Assembly (NCBI GenBank): GCA_027346765.1
Contig: DAIERN010000112.1
Span: 1 to 5,360, forward strand
From: Chloroflexota bacterium
Lineage (GTDB): Bacteria > Chloroflexota > Limnocylindria > Limnocylindrales > CSP1-4
Direction: 5' to 3'
Length of the DNA stretch: 5,360 nucleotides
Shown here: positions 5,298 through 5,360 of the stretch, one piece after another
How positions within the stretch are numbered: the stretch's first letter is position 1
Layout: every line of letters begins with the position of its first letter
Translations under genes and position numbers: made by a program
The notes under the pieces: generated by a model
What the model saw: the letters and a program-made list of their open reading frames with translations, nothing else
Databases searched by the model: none
What the model was told of the DNA's origin: nothing

Positions 5298-5360
5298 TTA
5301 TCCACCGAGCCCGGCCATCACCGCCCGTTCGGCGAGCCCGATTGGCAGCCGGCCACTGCC
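5298..5360 (-). CDS. Possible C-terminus of a leftward gene entering from the right edge
   Basis: Reading leftward from the edge gives 20 residues, GSGRLPIGLAERAVMAGLGG, followed by TAA at 5300-5298. The composition is compatible with a real protein end and the frame has good third-position GC. The piece is too short to identify or to exclude chance. If real, the gene converges on the permease operon, with the hairpin cluster lying between them. Confidence 0.35.
   Translation of the reverse strand, partial: GSGRLPIGLAERAVMAGLGG

Overview
The window is about 65-70% GC by eye and has the dense, short-intergenic layout of a high-GC bacterium. The protein types would fit Chloroflexota or a deep-branching Actinomycetota, but nothing here fixes the taxon. 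Apart from one insertion sequence it looks like ordinary chromosomal DNA. I see no rRNA, tRNA, CRISPR array or phage genes.

Layout, left to right. (1) Positions 1-958, minus strand: the N-terminal 319 residues of an MBL-fold hydrolase of the beta-CASP/Ysh1 (CPSF73-like) type, running off the left edge and carrying extra sequence between its metal-binding motifs. (2) Positions 959-1219: non-coding. (3) Positions 1220-2603: an apparently complete IS256-family insertion sequence with 29-bp imperfect terminal inverted repeats and an intact DDE transposase. No convincing target duplication is visible. (4) Positions 2604-2728: a short gap with one hairpin. (5) Positions 2729-3943, minus strand: a class III (CaiB/BaiF) CoA-transferase. 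(6) Positions 3979-4803, plus strand: a TauE/SafE-family membrane permease, divergent from the CoA-transferase. (7) Positions 4800-5093, plus strand: a small three-helix membrane protein resembling DUF1634, starting at a GTG that overlaps the permease stop. (8) Positions 5117-5155: a strong intrinsic terminator closing that operon. (9) Positions 5156-5297: non-coding DNA with three consecutive hairpins. (10) Positions 5298-5360, minus strand: possibly the last 20 codons of another gene entering from the right.

The permease and DUF1634 genes form a two-gene, translationally coupled operon, a pairing I recall from other prokaryotes. The divergent CoA-transferase starts within a few tens of bases of the permease. 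Both starts lack a Shine-Dalgarno sequence but have a TANNNT -10-like hexamer 7-8 nt upstream, which suggests divergent leaderless transcription from a very compact region. A class III CoA-transferase next to a possible sulfite/organosulfonate exporter raises the speculative idea of a sulfonate or sulfinate CoA-thioester pathway. I found no clearly novel system; the compact divergent locus and the unusual insertions in the MBL protein deserve the most attention.
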